Shown: piece by piece, positions 1 through 8,167 of the stretch
How positions within the stretch are numbered: the stretch's first letter is position 1
How the letters are laid out: every line of letters starts with the position of its first letter
Source: Oscillospiraceae bacterium
Lineage (GTDB): Bacteria > Bacillota > Clostridia > Oscillospirales > Oscillospiraceae
Assembly: GCA_016297855.1 (NCBI GenBank)
Contig: JAEDFW010000047.1
Location: 1 to 13,075 of the forward strand
Direction: 5' to 3'
DNA: 13,075 nucleotides
Program-made: the position numbers and the translations under genes
The notes under the pieces: generated by a model
What the model was told of the DNA's origin: nothing
Databases searched by the model: none
Seen by the model: the letters and a program-made list of their open reading frames with translations, nothing else

Positions 1-188
1 TCATGGTCGAAATGACGCCCGAGACGTTCTCGGATAACCTCGGCAAGATCACCGAGATGGAAAAGAATCTCGTCGCAGCGCTCAAGGCAATGCTGGGCAT
101 CTACGCCAAGGTGCGCCTCGTCGCGCCCAAATCCATCACCCGCAGCGAAGGCAAAGCCGTCCGCGTCATTGACAAGCGTAAGATTTGA
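1..188 (+). CDS. paaK: Phenylacetate-CoA ligase (AMP-forming), C-terminal fragment
   Basis: The gene runs in from the left edge; only the last 61 codons and the TGA at 186-188 are visible, in the frame starting at base 3. The end of the protein, with the stretch KVRLVAPKSITRSEGKAVR and the terminal DKRKI, matches the C-terminal subdomain of PaaK-type aryl-CoA ligases as I know the family. These cytoplasmic enzymes join an arylacetate (phenylacetate, indoleacetate) to CoA using ATP, giving AMP and pyrophosphate. The next gene, for a tandem ACT protein, starts 14 nt after the stop, and its ribosome binding site touches this stop codon, so the two are co-transcribed. In anaerobes such ligases usually sit beside indolepyruvate:ferredoxin oxidoreductase (iorAB), which would lie upstream outside the window. 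The ATG at position 3 is internal, not the start. Substrate preference cannot be told from this fragment. Confidence 0.88.
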   Translation, partial: MVEMTPETFSDNLGKITEMEKNLVAALKAMLGIYAKVRLVAPKSITRSEGKAVRVIDKRKI

Positions 189-202
189 AAGGAGACATCA
201 CT

Positions 203-634
203 ATGACCGTCCATCAGATCTCTGTATTTCTTGAAAACCGCGCCGGCCAGCTGGCTGAGATTACCGGCATACTGTCAGAGAATCACATCGATTTGCGCGC
301 GCTGAATATCGCAGAAACGGCTGACTATGGCGTTCTGCGCCTCATTACCAGCGACGCACAGAAAGCCAGCTCCGTTCTTCTGGAACACGGCTTCATCCTT
401 ACCATGACGCCTGTCACGGCTGTAGCCGTTCCTGACCGTCCGGGTGGGCTGAGCGAACTGCTTCGCGCCATGTCCGAGGCACAGATCGATATTGAGTACA
501 TGTACTCCGTCTTTGGTCAGAAAAATGGGCTGGCATACATGATCTTCCGTGTTGCAGACGCAGAAAAGCTGGATGCAGTGCTCGCAGACTGCGGGCTTGG
601 CACAGTTTCCGGCGAGGCTCTGGGCATTCATTGA
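203..634 (+). CDS. Tandem ACT-domain regulatory protein
   Basis: A 143-aa soluble protein made of two ACT modules, roughly residues 3-66 and 71-132. Each begins with the beta-strand/loop signature that binds small ligands: ENRAGQLAEI at 11-20 and PDRPGGLSELL at 78-88. ACT domains generally bind amino acids and control metabolic enzymes; there is no catalytic domain here. I chose ATG 203 because AAAGGAG (188-194) sits 8 nt upstream; the TTG at 185 would place the ribosome site inside the gene. It is sandwiched between a PaaK-type ligase and an aminotransferase, a context in which such stand-alone ACT proteins are common in Firmicutes, so I infer that it senses an aromatic amino acid or aryl acid. 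The ligand and partner are not visible in the sequence. Confidence 0.88.
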   Translation: MTVHQISVFLENRAGQLAEITGILSENHIDLRALNIAETADYGVLRLITSDAQKASSVLLEHGFILTMTPVTAVAVPDRPGGLSELLRAMSEAQIDIEYMYSVFGQKNGLAYMIFRVADAEKLDAVLADCGLGTVSGEALGIH

Positions 635-680
635 CTTTGCTGCCCCCCTTGGGGCAAATTCAATAAGCGAGGTATCTACT

Positions 681-1850
681 ATGCAGGAAATGAGCAGAAA
701 AAACAAATTATTCACCGATTCCGTCATTCGCCGCATGACGCGTATCGCCATTGACTGCGGCGCGATCAACCTGGCGCAGGGCTTCCCGGATTTTGACCCG
801 CCCAAGGCCATGCTCGACCGTCTGGCAGAAGTCAGTTATGAAGGCCCGCACCAGTACCCCATCACGATGGGCGCACCTAACTTCCGCGCGGCGCTCGCGC
901 GCAAGTGCGGCCGCTTTATGGGCCGCACACTCGATCCCAATACCGAGATTGTCGTTACCATCGGCTCGACCGAGGCTATGGTCGATACCATTTTCGCTCT
1001 GACGAATCCCGGTGACAAGATCATCATGTTCTCGCCGTACTTTGAAAACTATCGTGCGCAGGCCATTATGGCCGATTGTGAGCCGATTTTCGTGCCGTTG
1101 GTGCCGCCGCAGTTCAATTTTGACCCCGAGGTGCTGGAAGATGCGTTCCGTCAGGGCGCAAAGGCCATTCTCATCTGCAACCCGTCGAACCCCAGCGGCA
1201 AGGTCTTTACCTACGATGAACTGAAATTGATTTCCGATCTTTGCATCAAATATGACGTCTACGCAATCATGGATGAGGTCTACGAGCACATCGTCTACGA
1301 CGGTCATAAGCACATCTACATGAACAGCCTGCCCGGCATGTGGGAGCGCACGGTCAGCTGCTCAAGCCTCAGCAAGACCTATTCTGTCACCGGTTGGCGT
1401 CTAGGCTATGCCATTGCGCCGCAACCTATCATGGAGCGCATCAAGCAGTACCATGACTTCAATACCGTCGGTGCACCGTCGCCTCTCATGGAAGCCGCCA
1501 TTGTCGGTCTTGACATGCCCGACAGCTACTATGAAGAATTCGGCGCGCACTACGCACACATGAAAAAACTGTTTACTGACGGTCTTCGCAACATCGGTAT
1601 CCCGTTTACCGACCCGCAGGGCGCGTACTTCGTCCTTGCCAACATCGGCCCATATCTCAAGAAGGGGCAGACCGACGTGGAGTTCTGCGAGGAGATGGCG
1701 CGCAAAGTCGGCGTGGCTTGCGTTCCCGGCACATCGTTCTTTAACGAGAAGGGCATCAACGACATCGTCCGCGTTCACTTTGCAAAGCTCGACACGACGC
1801 TCAATGAAGCGCTTGACCGCCTGAGCCACATCAAGGAAAAAATGGCATAA
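681..1850 (+). CDS. Class I/II PLP-dependent aminotransferase, probably aromatic
   Basis: A 389-aa fold-type I aminotransferase of normal family length. Visible landmarks are GFPDFDPP (34-41), the cofactor-contacting Asn170 in NPSNPSG, Asp198 in MDEVYEH, Lys232 in SLSKTYSVTGWR as the Schiff-base lysine, Arg240 in the same motif, and Arg364 in the C-terminal IVRVHF, expected to hold the substrate alpha-carboxylate. It should exchange an amino group between an amino acid and 2-oxoglutarate in the cytoplasm. Homologues are annotated as aspartate, aromatic or kynurenine-type aminotransferases; exact specificity is not decidable here. Its place after paaK and the ACT gene makes interconversion of aromatic amino acids and arylpyruvates likely. 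ATG 681 has GCGAGG (667-672) 8 nt upstream; the frame is open back to 549, but that overlaps the ACT gene and lacks a ribosome site. Confidence 0.9.
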   Translation: MQEMSRKNKLFTDSVIRRMTRIAIDCGAINLAQGFPDFDPPKAMLDRLAEVSYEGPHQYPITMGAPNFRAALARKCGRFMGRTLDPNTEIVVTIGSTEAMVDTIFALTNPGDKIIMFSPYFENYRAQAIMADCEPIFVPLVPPQFNFDPEVLEDAFRQGAKAILICNPSNPSGKVFTYDELKLISDLCIKYDVYAIMDEVYEHIVYDGHKHIYMNSLPGMWERTVSCSSLSKTYSVTGWRLGYAIAPQPIMERIKQYHDFNTVGAPSPLMEAAIVGLDMPDSYYEEFGAHYAHMKKLFTDGLRNIGIPFTDPQGAYFVLANIGPYLKKGQTDVEFCEEMARKVGVACVPGTSFFNEKGINDIVRVHFAKLDTTLNEALDRLSHIKEKMA

Positions 1851-1854
1851 AATC

Positions 1855-1887
1855 AGTGCTTGCCCGCCACTTAGGCGGGCAAGCACT
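1855..1887 (+). terminator. Perfect 14-bp hairpin after the aminotransferase gene
   Basis: Bases 1855-1868 are exactly complementary to 1874-1887, with a 5-nt loop (acTTA region, 1869-1873), starting 4 nt after the aminotransferase stop. The stem is GC-rich and very stable, but only TTT A follows it, so termination on the plus strand may be partial. On the minus strand only a short T stretch would follow. It separates the aryl-acid operon from the GNAT gene. No separate promoter for the GNAT gene is visible, so some read-through is plausible. Confidence 0.6.
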
Positions 1888-1919
1888 TTAGGACAACGCG
1901 AAATTGAAATGAGGAAATT

Positions 1920-2447
1920 ATGAGCGAACTTCACCTGCATGTCCCGTTCTTTGACGAGCTGTGGTACCGCAAGCAACTGATGGAAGATCCCGCCACAATG
2001 AACTACAACCGCGGCTATGGTCTTCCCTATGACGGCTATGACCCCGAGACCGGCTGCATCGCCTTTCCCGAATCCGAATGGCGCAACTGGTACGACTACT
2101 ACATCGGCCGCGAGCCGGATCGCTTTTATGCTTACATCGTCAGGGACGACGGCACGTTTCTCGGAGAGGTGAACGTACACCGATCCGACGAGCACCCATG
2201 GTACGAGATGGGTATCGTCATCGAGGCGAAGTATCGCGGGCATGGATATGCTGTACCCGCGCTGCGTCTGTTATTGCATCACGCGTTTGACTTCCTGCAC
2301 GCTGACGCCGTGCACAACGGTTTTGAAGATATCCGCGACGCTGCCGTCCACGCGCATCTTTCCGCCGGCTTTACCGTCTGTCGGCAGGAAAACAGCCTTC
2401 TGGAGCTTCTCATCACACGCGATCAATACGAAGCAGCAAACGCATAG
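1920..2447 (+). CDS. GNAT-family N-acetyltransferase
   Basis: A 175-aa protein of the GNAT fold, which transfers an acetyl group from acetyl-CoA to an amine of a protein or small molecule. The acetyl-CoA pyrophosphate-binding loop is YRGHGYA at residues 105-111, following the beta-strand EMGIVIEAK (96-104). The C-terminal part AHLSAGFTVCRQ (145-156) has the usual GF turn before the last strands. The N-terminal third is rich in Trp and Tyr (for instance EWRNWYDYY, 53-61) and probably shapes the acceptor site. ATG 1920 is preceded by GAGGAAA (1911-1917), a short but usable spacing. No signal peptide or membrane segment. It stands alone between two hairpins and is convergent with the glycogen operon. 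I cannot name its substrate; nothing ties it to glycogen or aromatic metabolism apart from position. Confidence 0.85.
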   Translation: MSELHLHVPFFDELWYRKQLMEDPATMNYNRGYGLPYDGYDPETGCIAFPESEWRNWYDYYIGREPDRFYAYIVRDDGTFLGEVNVHRSDEHPWYEMGIVIEAKYRGHGYAVPALRLLLHHAFDFLHADAVHNGFEDIRDAAVHAHLSAGFTVCRQENSLLELLITRDQYEAANA

Positions 2448-2450
2448 CGC

Positions 2451-2503
2451 AAAAAAGACTGCCCGAAAATCCCGCACAGGATTTTCGGGCAGTTCTTATT
2501 TTT
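2451..2503. terminator. Bidirectional terminator between the GNAT gene and the glycogen operon
   Basis: A perfect 15-bp stem (2458-2472 with 2479-2493, 6-nt loop CGCACA) lies between two convergent genes. On the minus strand it is followed by the complement of AAAAAA (2451-2456), giving TTTTTT. On the plus strand it is followed by TCTTATTTTT (2494-2503). Both strands therefore have stem plus U-tract, the mark of intrinsic termination in both directions. The TAA of the minus-strand GH13 gene (2496-2498) lies directly beside the stem, and the GNAT stop is 10 nt upstream. Confidence 0.88.
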
Positions 2504-4316
2504 CCATGACGCAGTATCCGCCTCGTGCCAGCGTGACGGTCTTTGGCATATACTCGGAAAGATTGCCGCCAAACAGAAGCCTTCCGCTGTGGCGAACGCT
2601 CCACGGCTCGTGAGACTGGTTGCAGCAAATAACAACCGACTGTTCGTTGCAGCGGCGCAGGAACATGATGCGTCCGCCGCCGGATTCCAGTACCGTGATA
2701 TCGCCGCAGCGAAGCGCAGGATTGTCGCGCTTGAGCCCGGCCAGCTCACGGTAGAACTGCTGCAGCGCCGTGTCCTCACGTCCCCACGGATAGAATTTGC
2801 GGTTAAAGGGATCGCGGTAGCCTTCCATCCCAGCCTCATCACCATAGTAAATGCAGGCCATGCCAGGCAGCGTAAACTCCAGAAACGCAGCCAGACGCAG
2901 CAGGCGTTTACCTCTTTCACGCTGCTCGTCGGACATGTGCCGCCTTGCAAGCTCAGCGCGGTCTGCGTCAGACGAATCGATTAGCGCCGTCAGCGCGCGT
3001 GGCGTGTCGTGCGTGCCAAGCAGATTCATCACGCAACCCAGAACATCCGGCGGATAATTCTCCGCCAGCTGCATGATACGCTCTCCCAGCTCCCGACCGT
3101 CATCCTCGCCCCTTGCGTAACGCAGAATCGCCTTCTGCCAGGGGTAGTTCATGACGGAGTCCAGTTCGCAGTCGACAAAATAGCGACGGCGCTTATCGTA
3201 GGCAATCTTGTTCGACGCGTCCTCCCAAACCTCACCGATGAGCAGCGCATCAGGCTTTATCTCGCGGATACGCCTGCGCAGCTTCGCCACGAATACGTCT
3301 GGCAGCTCATCGACCACGTCCAACCGATAACCGTCGGCGCCAAGACGCAGCCATTTGGCAACAACGCTGTCCTCATCCTCAATGATGTAGTTTACATAAC
3401 TTTCTTCCAGTTTGTTGATACACGGCAGTGTGGTGATACCCCACCAGCTGGTGTACACATCGGGATAGTGCTTAAAATCGAACCACTTGCAGTACGGCGA
3501 TTCGGGGTCGTGGATGGCCTGCTGGAAATACTCGCTGCGGTCGCCCACATGCGAGAACACGCCGTCGAGAATCACGCGCATCCCAAGCGCATGCGCTGTA
3601 TCGCACAGCGCGGTGAAGTCTTTCTCCGTGCCAAGCATTGGATCGACGCGCTTGTAGTCGTAGGTGTCGTAGCGGTGCGTTGAAAACGCCATGAAAATGG
3701 GGTTGAGATACAGGATCTGAACACCCAACTCATGCAGATACGGCAGCTTTTCGCGGATACCGTTCAGATTACCGCCATAGAAGTCGTTGTTCAGTACCTC
3801 ACCCTTCTCGTTCGGTAAGTACACCGGCATGTCATCTGTATTCTCATGCACCCAGTATGGCTTCAGCTTGTCAGTGCAGTCACACTTGCCGTCTGCAGCA
3901 AAACGGTCGGGGAAAATCTGATACATGACCGCGCCGCGTGCCCATTCCGGCACCTGGTATTTGCCGTCGACCACGCTCACCTGCCACCAGTCACCCGACT
4001 CCATGTTGGTGTCGCTTCCCTGCTTAAGCAATCGGAACGATTCGTTTTGCGTTGTGATGTGGAAATAGTAGAAATACAGTGCCGGTTGTGTGAGGCAGAA
4101 GTTGCAGCGCCAGGTCTCATAGAGCTCGGTCTGTTCGCACTTTTCCATTTCCTCGCGCTGCAGCTGCGTTCCGTCCTCCTGCAGCAGCACCAGCTCAGTT
4201 TTGACCGTCTGGCAGCTAACCGGAATCTGAATCTGTATCCGGCAATCCTGACCGGGATGCAGCGTGCCGAACGGCGATTTGAACTGCGACAACCGGCTGT
4301 CAAATAATATACGCAT
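2496..4316 (-). CDS. GH13 alpha-glucan hydrolase, neopullulanase/cyclomaltodextrinase-like
   Basis: A 606-aa glycoside hydrolase of family 13 that should cleave alpha-1,4 (possibly alpha-1,6) bonds in maltodextrin or glycogen. An N-terminal beta-rich region (about 1-115) resembles the Ig-like module of neopullulanases. The barrel then shows MYQIFPDRF (131-139), region I DGVFSH (251-256), the nucleophile Asp333 in GYRLDVVDELP, acid/base Glu362 in IGEVW, and transition-state Asp437 in LGTHDTPR; all three catalytic carboxylates are present. A C-terminal beta domain follows from about 525. No signal peptide, so it acts inside the cell. It is the last gene of the glycogen operon, starting 9 bp after the glgP stop with AAGGA (4323-4327) upstream of ATG 4316. 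The likely job is to trim limit dextrins left by the phosphorylase, in place of a GlgX or type I pullulanase. The exact bond specificity is inference. Confidence 0.9.
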   Translation of the reverse strand: MRILFDSRLSQFKSPFGTLHPGQDCRIQIQIPVSCQTVKTELVLLQEDGTQLQREEMEKCEQTELYETWRCNFCLTQPALYFYYFHITTQNESFRLLKQGSDTNMESGDWWQVSVVDGKYQVPEWARGAVMYQIFPDRFAADGKCDCTDKLKPYWVHENTDDMPVYLPNEKGEVLNNDFYGGNLNGIREKLPYLHELGVQILYLNPIFMAFSTHRYDTYDYKRVDPMLGTEKDFTALCDTAHALGMRVILDGVFSHVGDRSEYFQQAIHDPESPYCKWFDFKHYPDVYTSWWGITTLPCINKLEESYVNYIIEDEDSVVAKWLRLGADGYRLDVVDELPDVFVAKLRRRIREIKPDALLIGEVWEDASNKIAYDKRRRYFVDCELDSVMNYPWQKAILRYARGEDDGRELGERIMQLAENYPPDVLGCVMNLLGTHDTPRALTALIDSSDADRAELARRHMSDEQRERGKRLLRLAAFLEFTLPGMACIYYGDEAGMEGYRDPFNRKFYPWGREDTALQQFYRELAGLKRDNPALRCGDITVLESGGGRIMFLRRCNEQSVVICCNQSHEPWSVRHSGRLLFGGNLSEYMPKTVTLARGGYCVMEK

Positions 4317-4325
4317 GGTGTTTCC

Positions 4326-6722
4326 TTATCGTTTCCAGATTTTTTCTGTGTACTCGCGCAATGCGCGGTCTGACGAGAACACGCCGGCCTTTGCGATATT
4401 GACAAGCTGCATATTGGTAAATGCTCGCTTGTTCAGATACGTCCGGTTGGCAAGCGCCTGCGCCTTGGCATAGCTGTCAAAATCAGCGATGGTCATAAAG
4501 CCGTCGGCCGTTCCAAAGCGATTTGTCAGCAGCGACGCGTAGATATCGTCGAAGCGCTGGCCGAGTACACCGGAAGTAAGCATCTGCAGTACACGATCAA
4601 GTTCAGGTGACAGGAATTCCCGCGGGTTGTAGCCACGCCGCCAGAGATCCTCCACCTCGTCCGCCGTCATGCCGAACAGGAACATATTCTCTTTTCCGAC
4701 CTGCTCACAGATTTCCACATTCGCGCCGTCGAGCGTGCCAAGCGTCACGGCGCCGTTGATCATTAGCTTCATATTGCCCGTGCCGGACGCCTCCTTGCCG
4801 GCAATGGATATCTGTTCGGAGATATCCGCTGCTGGAATGATGATCTCGGCCAGAGAAACCTTATAGTCCTCGATAAAGACTACGCGCAGCTTTTCACGCA
4901 CCTGCGGGTCGGCGTTGATGAGGTTCGATACCGCCACGATCAGGCTGATGATCTGCTTGGCCAGCACATAGCCCGCCGAAGCTTTGGCGGCAAAGATGAA
5001 CGTATGCGGTGTCACATCGAGATTGGGGTTATCCTTGATGTGGTTGTAGAGCATCAGCACATGCAGAATGTTGAGTAACTGCCGCTTGTACTCGTGCAGC
5101 CGCTTGACCTGCACATCAAAAATGGAGTCCGGGTCAAGATTCACACCGTTGGCAGAAGCCACATATTTTGACAAACGCAGCTTGTTTTCCCGCTTGATCG
5201 CACGCAGCTGCGATAGAACCTCGGGCTGATCATAGTGCTGCATCAGCTGTTCCAGTTCGCACGCATCGCGCATGAAACCGTCGCCGATGAGCGTTTTGAG
5301 ATACTGCGTGAGCGCAGGATTCGCCTGACATAGCCAGCGGCGGTATGCGATGCCGTTGGTGACATTCAGGAACCGTTCAGGCTGCAAATTGTAGTAATCG
5401 CGGAAGATGCCGGTTTCCAGAATCTGCGTATGCAGCTTGGAAACGCCGTTGACCTTGTGGCACGCAGCAAGGCAAAGATTCGCCATGCGGACCTCGCCGT
5501 TTGCCACAACGGCCATATACGCCCACTTACCAGGATCGTTGGGATACGCGAGCATCAGCTGCTCCATGAGGCGGCGGTTAATCTCGCAGACAATGCCGTA
5601 TACACGCGGCAGCTGCTCAGAAAACAAGCTCTCTGGCCAGCGCTCGAGCGCTTCGGCCATGACAGTGTGGTTGGTATACGAAAGCGTCTGGCAGGTGATA
5701 TTCCATGCCTCATCCCACGTCATATCGTACACATCCAGCAGCAGGCGCATTAGTTCCGGCACGCACAGCGCCGGGTGTGTATCATTGATGTGGATGGCAA
5801 CGTGCTCGGCAAGATTTGCCAGCGTGTGATACTGCTTCAGATGTGCCTGCAGAATGCTCTGCAGCGAGGCCGAGACCAGCAGATACTGCTGTTTCAAACG
5901 AAGCCGCTTGCCGCTGGTGTGGTTGTCTGCAGGATAGAGCACCTTGGAGATGGTCTCCGCCATGGTATTCTGCTCAAGCGCGCGGACATAGTCGCCGCGT
6001 GAGAACGCCGCCATGTCAAAGCCTTGCGGCAGTTTTGCGCTCCACAGCACAAGCTTGTTCACACTCTTCGATCCGTAGCCGGAGATATACAGGTCGTGCG
6101 GCACAGCGAGCACAGACTGATAGCCAACTTGTGCGGCCTTGAACTTTCCGTTGTCCATCCATTCATGCACGCTGCCGCCGAAGCGCACCTCTACCGCGTC
6201 ATCCTCGCGCGTCTGCAGCCAGACATCTCCCATGCCCAGCCAGTCGTCCGGGAACTCCATCTGCCAGCCGTCGACGATCTTCTGACGGAAGATGCCGAAC
6301 TCATAGCGAATGGAAAAGCCCGTCATCGGGATATCAAGGCCCGTTGCCGCGTCCATATAGCACGAGGCCAGCCGGCCGAGACCGCCGTTGCCGAGACCCG
6401 CATCCGGCTCCATCTCACAGAGCCGGTCAAGACTGAAGCCAAGCGAGTCAATCAGTTCGCGTGTTTCATCGAGAATTCCGAGGTTATAGAGGTTGTTGCG
6501 CAGCGATGTGCCGACGAGAAATTCCATCGACATATAGTAGATCTGCTTCTGCGACCCCATGTGCGACTGCTTCTCAAATTCGCGCTGCTTCTCCTGCAGA
6601 AGCTCACGCACTGCGCAGCACACAGCGCGGTATACCTGCTTTTCAGCCGCGTCCTTGAGCTGGCAGCCAAACAGGCGCAGGCAGATCTGCTGAATCCGTT
6701 CGGTAATTGTCTGTCTATCCAT
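4326..6722 (-). CDS. glgP: Glycogen/maltodextrin phosphorylase
   Basis: A 798-aa GT35 phosphorylase, normal bacterial length. It releases glucose-1-phosphate from the non-reducing ends of alpha-1,4-glucan with inorganic phosphate. Landmarks: YYMSMEFLVG (62-71), GNGGLGRLASCYMD (111-124), the IHINDTHPALCVPELMR segment (310-326), VQVKRLHEYKRQLLN (537-551), EDYKVSLAEIIIPAADIS (618-635), and EASGTGNMK (644-652), in which Lys652 carries pyridoxal phosphate. The extended N-terminal phosphorylation region of animal enzymes is absent. The start ATG 6722 lies 8 bp past the glgA stop. The ribosome site GGAAGG (6735-6740) lies inside the last codons of glgA, which implies coupled translation. Glycogen versus maltodextrin as the preferred substrate cannot be read from the sequence, but its place inside a glg operon favours glycogen. 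Confidence 0.96.
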   Translation of the reverse strand: MDRQTITERIQQICLRLFGCQLKDAAEKQVYRAVCCAVRELLQEKQREFEKQSHMGSQKQIYYMSMEFLVGTSLRNNLYNLGILDETRELIDSLGFSLDRLCEMEPDAGLGNGGLGRLASCYMDAATGLDIPMTGFSIRYEFGIFRQKIVDGWQMEFPDDWLGMGDVWLQTREDDAVEVRFGGSVHEWMDNGKFKAAQVGYQSVLAVPHDLYISGYGSKSVNKLVLWSAKLPQGFDMAAFSRGDYVRALEQNTMAETISKVLYPADNHTSGKRLRLKQQYLLVSASLQSILQAHLKQYHTLANLAEHVAIHINDTHPALCVPELMRLLLDVYDMTWDEAWNITCQTLSYTNHTVMAEALERWPESLFSEQLPRVYGIVCEINRRLMEQLMLAYPNDPGKWAYMAVVANGEVRMANLCLAACHKVNGVSKLHTQILETGIFRDYYNLQPERFLNVTNGIAYRRWLCQANPALTQYLKTLIGDGFMRDACELEQLMQHYDQPEVLSQLRAIKRENKLRLSKYVASANGVNLDPDSIFDVQVKRLHEYKRQLLNILHVLMLYNHIKDNPNLDVTPHTFIFAAKASAGYVLAKQIISLIVAVSNLINADPQVREKLRVVFIEDYKVSLAEIIIPAADISEQISIAGKEASGTGNMKLMINGAVTLGTLDGANVEICEQVGKENMFLFGMTADEVEDLWRRGYNPREFLSPELDRVLQMLTSGVLGQRFDDIYASLLTNRFGTADGFMTIADFDSYAKAQALANRTYLNKRAFTNMQLVNIAKAGVFSSDRALREYTEKIWKR

Positions 6723-6730
6723 ACAGGGAG

Positions 6731-8167
6731 TTATCCTTCCAGTGCGTCTTTATAGAGTGCCATATAGCGCTGCGCGGGGATTTTCCAGCTGTAATCCTGG
6801 CGCATATCATGCTCGGCCAAAGCCAGCCACCTTTCGTGCGCGTCGTAATACAGACCGAGCGCGCGGTCGATCGCGCCAAGGAAGTCATCCGCGTTGTAGC
6901 TCTGGAACGTGAAGCCCCTGCCAGTATTCTGCGTCTCGTCATATGGTTCAACCGTGTCGTTGAGGCCGCCCACAGCGTGAACCACCGGTACAGTACCGAA
7001 GCGCATGGCGATGAGCTGCGACAGGCCGCACGGCTCACTCATTGACGGCATCAGATACGCGTCTGCGCCAGCGTAGACAAGGTTTGCAAGCTCGGGATCA
7101 AAGCAGAGGTTGATCGACGCCTGCTGCGGATAACGATGCTGCAGCGAAGAGAGGAACCATTCGTACTTCTGCTCACCTGTACCGATGATGACCAGCTGCA
7201 CACGCCGCTGCAGCAGCCGTTCAGCGATGTAGCACAAAAGATCGATGCCCTTGTGCCCTGCAAGACGCGAGACCATGGCGAGCACCGCCACGTCGTCATC
7301 GACGGCAAGCCCCAGACGCTGCTGCAGCGCGCGCTTATTAGCAAGCTTGCCTTCACGCATGTTGCCGGCGTTATAGAACGCGGCAAGACCGGCCGATTTT
7401 TCGGGATTGAACAGCTCCATGTCGATGCCGTTTGTAATACCGCTGAAGGCAGGACCGCGGCTTGAGAGCATTCCGGCAAGGCCGTGAGCATAGTACGGAT
7501 ACTGCAGCTCCTGCGCGTACGTCTCGGAGACGGTGTTGACACGGTCGGCCGTGACGATCGCAGCCTTCATGAAGTTCGTGCAGTCGTCAAAGCGCAAAAT
7601 CTCGTCGCAGCTGCCGTCAAGTCCCAGCACATCGTAGTTGAAATGCAGGTTGGCCTTACCCTGATATTCAATATTGTGAATGGTAAAAACACTCTTCGTC
7701 TGGCCGAAATCCCCGGCGAACTCCGTTTTCATGAGCAGCGGCACAAGTGCCGTCTGCCAGTCATGGCAATGCACCACGTCTGGCTGCAGGCCAAGACCGG
7801 CCATAAGTGAGAGCGCAGCCTTGCTGAAGAATGCAAAGCGCTCACCGTCATCATCGTAACCGTAAATACCGGGGCGGTTAAAATAACGTTCGTTATCGAT
7901 AAAATAGACCTGCAGCTTCTTTCGACGTGTTTTCAGCCGGAACATGCCGACATACTCGCGCCGCCAAGCCAGCTGTACCTTGAAGCTGCCCAAAAATTCG
8001 GTATCCCACTTGCCGCTGTATTTGATCTTGCCGTAATACGGCAGAATGACGCTGACTTCGTTTTTCGGCAGCTCTGACAGCGCCTGCGGCAGAGCCTGAA
8101 TAACGTCGCCCAGACCGCCCGTTTTCAAAAACGGCGCACCTTCCGAGGCGATGATGGCAATTTTCAT
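6731..8167 (-). CDS. glgA: Glycogen synthase (ADP-glucose-dependent)
   Basis: A 478-aa GT5 glycogen synthase, full length. It transfers glucose from ADP-glucose to the non-reducing end of a growing alpha-1,4-glucan in the cytoplasm. Lys15 in KTGGLGDV is the ADP-glucose-binding motif at the usual position. Others are VVHCHDWQTALVP (131-143), VNTVSETYAQE (210-220), GITNGIDM (243-250), SRLAGHKG (300-307) with the basic residues Arg301 and Lys306 that contact the diphosphate, and SEPCGLSQL (377-385) with Glu378. ATG 8167 overlaps the glgD TGA in a 4-nt ATGA junction, and AAAGGAG (8175-8181) lies 7 nt upstream within glgD, so translation is coupled to the ADP-glucose-forming subunits. Nothing unusual is seen. 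Confidence 0.97.
   Translation of the reverse strand: MKIAIIASEGAPFLKTGGLGDVIQALPQALSELPKNEVSVILPYYGKIKYSGKWDTEFLGSFKVQLAWRREYVGMFRLKTRRKKLQVYFIDNERYFNRPGIYGYDDDGERFAFFSKAALSLMAGLGLQPDVVHCHDWQTALVPLLMKTEFAGDFGQTKSVFTIHNIEYQGKANLHFNYDVLGLDGSCDEILRFDDCTNFMKAAIVTADRVNTVSETYAQELQYPYYAHGLAGMLSSRGPAFSGITNGIDMELFNPEKSAGLAAFYNAGNMREGKLANKRALQQRLGLAVDDDVAVLAMVSRLAGHKGIDLLCYIAERLLQRRVQLVIIGTGEQKYEWFLSSLQHRYPQQASINLCFDPELANLVYAGADAYLMPSMSEPCGLSQLIAMRFGTVPVVHAVGGLNDTVEPYDETQNTGRGFTFQSYNADDFLGAIDRALGLYYDAHERWLALAEHDMRQDYSWKIPAQRYMALYKDALEG

Noticed and set aside
641..656. 6-bp GC hairpin between the ACT gene and the aminotransferase gene
   Set aside because: No T-run follows and the two genes are evidently one operon; too short to call a terminator.
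549..680. Upstream extension of the aminotransferase to an earlier ATG
   Set aside because: It would overlap the ACT gene by 86 nt and lacks a ribosome site; ATG 681 has one and fits the family N-terminus.
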